A stretch of 61,320 bases of DNA, from contig NZ_NAIA01000001.1 of the NCBI RefSeq assembly GCF_002192535.1, positions 1-61,320 on the forward strand, in the 5' to 3' direction. Of this stretch, positions 57,835-61,320 are shown piece after piece. A model generated the notes under the pieces. It was not told the DNA's origin, made no database searches, and saw only the letters and a program-made list of their open reading frames with translations. Source of the stretch: Polynucleobacter hirudinilacicola. GTDB taxonomy: Bacteria; Pseudomonadota; Gammaproteobacteria; Burkholderiales; Burkholderiaceae. Both the position numbers and the translations under genes were made by a program. Each line of letters opens with the position of its first letter. The stretch's first letter is position 1.

Positions 57835-59217
57835 TTATTTTTTAAAGAGTCCGCCAATACCTTTGGCGGCCCCTTTAGCAGCCATGCTTGCCATGGTGCG
57901 CGCCATTTTCCCACCCTTGAATTGCTTCATCATGGTTTGCATTTGTTCAAACTGAGCCAAGAGCCGATTGACTTCTTGAACTTCTACACCAGCACCGGCA
58001 GCAATGCGCCGTTTGCGACTGGCTTTGAGTAGCTCAGGCTTGCTTCGTTCACGTGGCGTCATGCTATCAATAATCCCGCGCATGCGCGTAGTTTGTTTAT
58101 CTGCATTACTCAGATTTGTTTTAGTGGCTGCCTGAGCAACTTGGCTTGGCAATTTATCCATCAAGCTCGCCATGCCACCCATCTTTTGCATTTGCATGAG
58201 TTGATCACGAAAGTCTTCTAAATCAAATCCACCTTTAGAAATCTTTGTCGCCAATTTTTCAGCTTTAGCAACATCAACGTGTTGTTGGGCTTGTTCAACC
58301 AGCGCCAGAATATCGCCCATGCCCAAAATGCGATTGGCCATACGTTGCGCATCAAAGGACTCAAGGCCATCCATCTTTTCGGCGACACCAATAAACTTGA
58401 GAGGTACACCAGTGACTTGACGGACAGAAAGGGCTGCACCACCACGTGAATCGCCATCTAGCTTAGTGAGAATGACGCCCGTGAGTGGCAATGCTTCATG
58501 GAAGGCTTTTGCGGTATTGACGGCATCTTGACCGAGCATGGCATCAACTACAAACAAGGTTTCGATTGGATTCAAACTTGTATGCAACGTTTGAATTTCT
58601 TGCATGAGCGCTTCATCGATACCTAATCGACCTGCGGTGTCGACTAACACCACATCAAAATAATGACGGCGCGCCCAATCTAAAGCTGCAAGAGCAATAT
58701 CGTTTGGTTTTTGATTAACATTGCTTGGAAAAAATTCTGCACCGACTTGCTTAGTTACAGTTTCTAGTTGTTCGATAGCAGCGGGGCGATAGACGTCACA
58801 AGAAACAGTCAGAACTTTTTTCTTTTTCTTTTCTTGTAACCATTTAGCTAATTTGCCAACGGAGGTGGTTTTACCTGCACCCTGCAAACCCGCCATTAAA
58901 ACTACTGCTGGTGGTTGGGTGGCTAAATTGAGCTCACCACTTTGATTGGTATCGCCCATCATGATTTGAGCGAGTTCGCGCTGCACTACGCCAACCAGGG
59001 CTTGGCCTGGGCTCAGACTACCAACCACTTCCTCACCAAGGGCTTTAAATTTAATTTGCTCTAGTAAAGATTTCACGACTGGCAGGGCAACGTCAGCCTC
59101 CAGTAAGGCTAGGCGGATCTCCCGCAGCATTTCTGCAGTATTGGCTTCGGTTAGGCGGGCTTGTCCCCGCATTGTTTTAACAACGCGTGAAAGACGGTCG
59201 GTGAGGTTCTCTAGCAT
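57835..59217 (-). CDS. ffh: Signal recognition particle protein Ffh
   Basis: SRP54 GTPase of 460 residues. The N domain is followed by G1 LMAGLQGAGKTTSVGKLAKWL near residue 107, VSCDVYRPAAIEQLE near 138, DTAGRLGIDEALM near 193, and TKLDGDSRGGAALSVRQVTGVPLKFIGVAEK near 251. A Met-rich M domain (MQKMGGMASLMDKLP, then a basic helix and Gly/Lys tail) binds 4.5S RNA. It starts 20 bp from the divergent CcsA-type gene. Confidence 0.97.
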   Translation of the reverse strand: MLENLTDRLSRVVKTMRGQARLTEANTAEMLREIRLALLEADVALPVVKSLLEQIKFKALGEEVVGSLSPGQALVGVVQRELAQIMMGDTNQSGELNLATQPPAVVLMAGLQGAGKTTSVGKLAKWLQEKKKKKVLTVSCDVYRPAAIEQLETVTKQVGAEFFPSNVNQKPNDIALAALDWARRHYFDVVLVDTAGRLGIDEALMQEIQTLHTSLNPIETLFVVDAMLGQDAVNTAKAFHEALPLTGVILTKLDGDSRGGAALSVRQVTGVPLKFIGVAEKMDGLESFDAQRMANRILGMGDILALVEQAQQHVDVAKAEKLATKISKGGFDLEDFRDQLMQMQKMGGMASLMDKLPSQVAQAATKTNLSNADKQTTRMRGIIDSMTPRERSKPELLKASRKRRIAAGAGVEVQEVNRLLAQFEQMQTMMKQFKGGKMARTMASMAAKGAAKGIGGLFKK

Positions 59218-59237
59218 TTATCGATTAGACTTTCCAG

Positions 59238-60086
59238 ATGGATATTTTAGGTTACTCAAGTTCGGGATGGCTCCCATCTGCGCTTTACTTGTTTCTTTTG
59301 CTCATTTTGGGCTTGAGGGCCAAGGGCAGCGTGGATTCCCCCTTGTTTGCAGGGCTTGTTCAGGCAGGTATTTTCCTGGCTTTACTGGTTCATGGCATTG
59401 AGCTTCATGACTCAGTCTTCACTGACCAGGGGTTTGTCTTTGGCTTTGCCCAGGATTTATCGCTGATTGCCTGGGTTGGACTTGCGTTTTACTGGTTTCA
59501 GTCCTGGTTCTTGCCTATCTCTAGTTTGCGTTGGATGGCTTTGCTATTTGCCTGCGCATGTACTTTGTTGCCTAATTTATTCCCGGGAACTTTAATTTCG
59601 CCTAAAGCAGTCTCCGATCCTTGGTTTAAAGGACACTTCATTGTGGCAACAATTGCTGTTGGCTTACTCAGTTTGGCTGCTATGCATGCCTTGTTGATGA
59701 GCGTTCAAGATCGCGCCTTACATCGCCAATTTGCTTTTGTTCCAAACAGTCGTGCCGCCCATTGGTTAGAAGAGCTTCCTCCACTCATGACAATGGAGAG
59801 CTTGTTATTCAACTTACTGTATGTTGGCTTTGCGCTTTTAACACTGACGGTATTTTCTGGTTTGTTATTTTCCCAGGCATTATTTGGCAAACCTTTTATC
59901 TTTGACCACAAAACTATTTTTGCGCTGATTTCTTGGTTCTTGTTTGTTAGTTTGCTGATTGCTCGTTGGAGGGTTGGCTTACGAGGTAGAGCCGCAATTC
60001 GCTGGGTCTTGAGCGCTTACACTGCTTTACTGCTCGCATATGTTGGCAGCCGTTTTGTGTTGGAAGTAATTCTTCAGAGAGCATGA
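59238..60086 (+). CDS. CcsA/YpjD-type inner-membrane protein
   Basis: Polytopic protein of 282 residues with eight hydrophobic segments, matching the cytochrome c assembly (CcsA/YpjD) fold. A conserved His occurs in ALLVHGIELHD near residue 46, an exoplasmic segment at PWFKGHFIVATIAVGLLSLAAMHALL near 132, and a His late in the chain (FDHKTIFALISWFLF near 217). Single CcsA-like proteins of this kind lie next to ffh in many proteobacteria and their role in cytochrome maturation is not proven. Confidence 0.85.
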   Translation: MDILGYSSSGWLPSALYLFLLLILGLRAKGSVDSPLFAGLVQAGIFLALLVHGIELHDSVFTDQGFVFGFAQDLSLIAWVGLAFYWFQSWFLPISSLRWMALLFACACTLLPNLFPGTLISPKAVSDPWFKGHFIVATIAVGLLSLAAMHALLMSVQDRALHRQFAFVPNSRAAHWLEELPPLMTMESLLFNLLYVGFALLTLTVFSGLLFSQALFGKPFIFDHKTIFALISWFLFVSLLIARWRVGLRGRAAIRWVLSAYTALLLAYVGSRFVLEVILQRA

Positions 60087-60089
60087 CCT

Positions 60090-60908
60090 TTGCTTAAGTG
60101 GCTTTTACTATTGGCAGGTGCGGGTCTTTTGTATTTTTGGCTAAAGGGAAAAAAGCAAGCCAAATTTAATCGGGAGCAATCAGCCAGCCCCAAGGCCAAT
60201 AAGGCTCAGACCCTGACAGAGCCGGAAGCAATGGTGCAATGTCAGTGTTGCAAAGTCCACCTACCAAAACCGGATGCGATCGTTTATGACGATCGGTTCT
60301 ATTGCTCAAAAGAGCATCTCAATATATTGGATCAGCAGGGTTGGATTGGCGCTGCAGATTGGCGCGCATCACCCAATAAAGATGTACGACCAGAAAACAT
60401 CAATCCTGATTTATTAGTCATTCATCACATTAGTTTGCCGCCGGGTGAATTTAGAAATCTCGCATCGAGTCAACACATCATCAATTTTTTCCAAAATACA
60501 TTAGATGCAGCTGCACATCCTTATTTTGCAGAGATTAAAGATCAGAAAGTTTCAAGCCACTTTCTGATTACCCGTGCAGGAGATTTAATTCAGTTTGTTT
60601 CTACTCGAGATAGAGCCTGGCATGCAGGCGCTTCCTCCTTTATGGGCAGAGAGAGGTGTAATGATTTTTCTATTGGCGTTGAATTGGAGGGCGACGGCGA
60701 CACCCCATTTGAGGATGTTCAATACAAAGCGTTAACAAAACTTGTTCAGAAATTGCAACAGACTTATCCCAATTTGCAATTTGCGGGACATAGCGATATC
60801 GCCCCAGAGCGTAAAACAGATCCTGGAAAATATTTTGATTGGGAAAGGTTCCAAAAAGAGACAGCCATTTCGCCAGAAAAAATACCTTACGGATTGATTT
60901 CTCGTTAG
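60090..60908 (+). CDS. ampD: Fused PP0621-type membrane/zinc protein and AmpD amidase
   Basis: One 272-residue frame joins two proteins usually encoded separately. Residues 2-19 form a membrane segment; residues 48-76 hold Cys51, Cys53, Cys54 and Cys72 (QCQCCKVHLP...RFYCSKEH), the PP0621-type knuckle. From about residue 88 it is AmpD: NPDLLVIHHISLPPGEF (zinc His), IGVELEGDGDTPF near 195, and AGHSDIAPERKTDPG (zinc His234, Asp244). AmpD removes the peptide from 1,6-anhydro-MurNAc in wall recycling. Starts with TTG at 60090 after AGAGAG, 3 bp after the CcsA-type gene; no ATG occurs before residue 48. Confidence 0.85.
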   Translation: MLKWLLLLAGAGLLYFWLKGKKQAKFNREQSASPKANKAQTLTEPEAMVQCQCCKVHLPKPDAIVYDDRFYCSKEHLNILDQQGWIGAADWRASPNKDVRPENINPDLLVIHHISLPPGEFRNLASSQHIINFFQNTLDAAAHPYFAEIKDQKVSSHFLITRAGDLIQFVSTRDRAWHAGASSFMGRERCNDFSIGVELEGDGDTPFEDVQYKALTKLVQKLQQTYPNLQFAGHSDIAPERKTDPGKYFDWERFQKETAISPEKIPYGLISR

Positions 60909-60922
60909 TTGAATCTTTGTAT

Positions 60923-60944
60923 GTGAGCATACGCTCACTTTTTT
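60923..60944 (+). terminator. Rho-independent terminator after ampD
   Basis: GTGAGC (60923-60928) and GCTCAC (60933-60938) flank ATAC, followed by six T, 15 bp past the ampD stop. Confidence 0.85.
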
Positions 60945-61062
60945 AGCCTTTAGTTAAAAAGGACTAAAAATTCCGCACCAAAATCACCCCTAAATTACTG
61001 GAAAACTTAGTAAAAATACTAATAAGTAATTGCCAGAAAAAGCTTACCAAATACTAAATATT

Positions 61063-61109
61063 TCCCTATACTTAGTGCCTAATGCGCTTCGAGACACTAG
61101 ATGTAGTGT
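61063..61109 (+). promoter_or_regulatory. Two NrdR boxes upstream of nrdA
   Basis: ACACTAGATGTAGTGT (61094-61109) matches the NrdR palindrome ACAC-WATATW-GTGT in both arms. A second, weaker copy TCCCTATACTTAGTGC (61063-61078, 11 of 16 by eye) lies exactly 31 bp upstream, three helical turns, the known spacing of paired NrdR boxes. The rest of the 236 bp gap after the ampD terminator (60945-61180) is A/T-rich with no gene; TTAGTA/TACTAA inverted copies occur near 61009-61024. Confidence 0.85.
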
Positions 61110-61180
61110 TTGAATACAGCAATACCCCATTGTTTTTTAACGATATTTTATCCAAATAACTATATATAAGCAGGAGCAAC

Positions 61181-61320
61181 ATGACATACGCTAATCCTCA
61201 GACAGCAGGCCAGCCAAGTGGTGCCAATAACCCAGGAATGAGTCCTGTTGGAGGGATTAATCAAGCTCCTTCTGCTGGTTTTGTGGCCGGTGGCGTTGGT
61301 GGTGGCCAAGCAACTCAGTT
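61181..61320 (+). CDS. nrdA: Ribonucleoside-diphosphate reductase alpha subunit, N-terminal fragment
   Basis: Open frame of 46 codons running off the right edge, preceded by AGGAGC 4 nt before the ATG. The visible residues (MTYANPQTAGQPSGANNPGM, then Gly/Ala/Pro-rich) are low-complexity and not diagnostic. The call as nrdA rests on the paired NrdR boxes upstream and on the ampD-nrdA order I recall from other Burkholderiales, where NrdA also begins with a disordered Gly/Ala-rich extension. Confidence 0.7.
   Translation, partial: MTYANPQTAGQPSGANNPGMSPVGGINQAPSAGFVAGGVGGGQATQ

Noticed and set aside
1..61320. tRNA/rRNA genes, CRISPR arrays, insertion sequences, prophage, integrase or toxin-antitoxin genes
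   Set aside because: None could be supported on either strand; gaps are short and the gene content is core metabolism, division and translation.

Overview
This is a core-genome stretch of a betaproteobacterium. Gene content and order, moderate G+C by eye, very short intergenic gaps and several individual protein sequences point to Burkholderiales, family Burkholderiaceae, most likely Polynucleobacter, a streamlined freshwater genus. That placement is from memory of gene order and protein style, not from a search. I see no rRNA or tRNA gene, CRISPR array, insertion sequence, prophage or integron.

Layout. 1-1.1 kb: a winged-helix regulator divergent from a small membrane protein. 1.07-5.7 kb: a minus-strand tryptophan block, rpe-trpE-trpG-trpD-trpC. 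5.7-9.4 kb: apaG, a small membrane ORF, lytic transglycosylase mltA, enoyl-CoA hydratase and an M20 amidohydrolase. 9.5-13.9 kb: biotin genes bioA-bioF-bioD divergent from bioB, then coq7. 14.8-32.3 kb: a complete division and cell-wall (dcw) cluster, mraZ-rsmH-ftsL-ftsI-murE-murF-mraY-murD-ftsW-murG-murC-ddl-ftsQ-ftsA-ftsZ, with a recognisable promoter and MraZ boxes in front. 32.4-39.8 kb: peroxiredoxin, lpxC, a DUF721 gene, secA, argJ, a DUF815 ATPase and mutT. 39.8-45.1 kb (minus): zapD, coaE, a compact pilD-pilC-pilB set and a CorC/HlyC-type CBS protein. 45.2-51.2 kb: ogt, a squalene/phytoene synthase, a sodium:solute symporter, a panE-like reductase, an FAH-family enzyme and a GrdB-like protein. 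51.2-60.9 kb: ispB, rplU-rpmA-obgE-proB, a CNP1-like lipoprotein, rppH, proS, ffh, a CcsA/YpjD-type protein and a fused PP0621-AmpD gene. At the right edge, two NrdR boxes precede the first 46 codons of what is almost certainly nrdA.

How it works together. The dcw block makes lipid II from UDP-MurNAc precursors and supplies the divisome; zapD, lpxC, secA, ftsZ and mltA/ampD extend the envelope theme (outer membrane, secretion, wall turnover and recycling). Biotin, tryptophan, arginine, proline, CoA and ubiquinone genes make the region largely biosynthetic. Seven convergent gene pairs end within 11 bp of each other or overlap, and eleven successive dcw junctions overlap.

Most interesting regions: a nested stem structure occupying the ftsZ-peroxiredoxin leader and abutting the ribosome binding site; the terminator placed 4 bp upstream of obgE; a 37-residue membrane ORF whose start overlaps the divergent mltA start; the PP0621-AmpD fusion; the reduced PilB/PilC/PilD set; and a Cys-containing GrdB-like protein of unknown role. 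I found no convincing wholly new multi-gene system.
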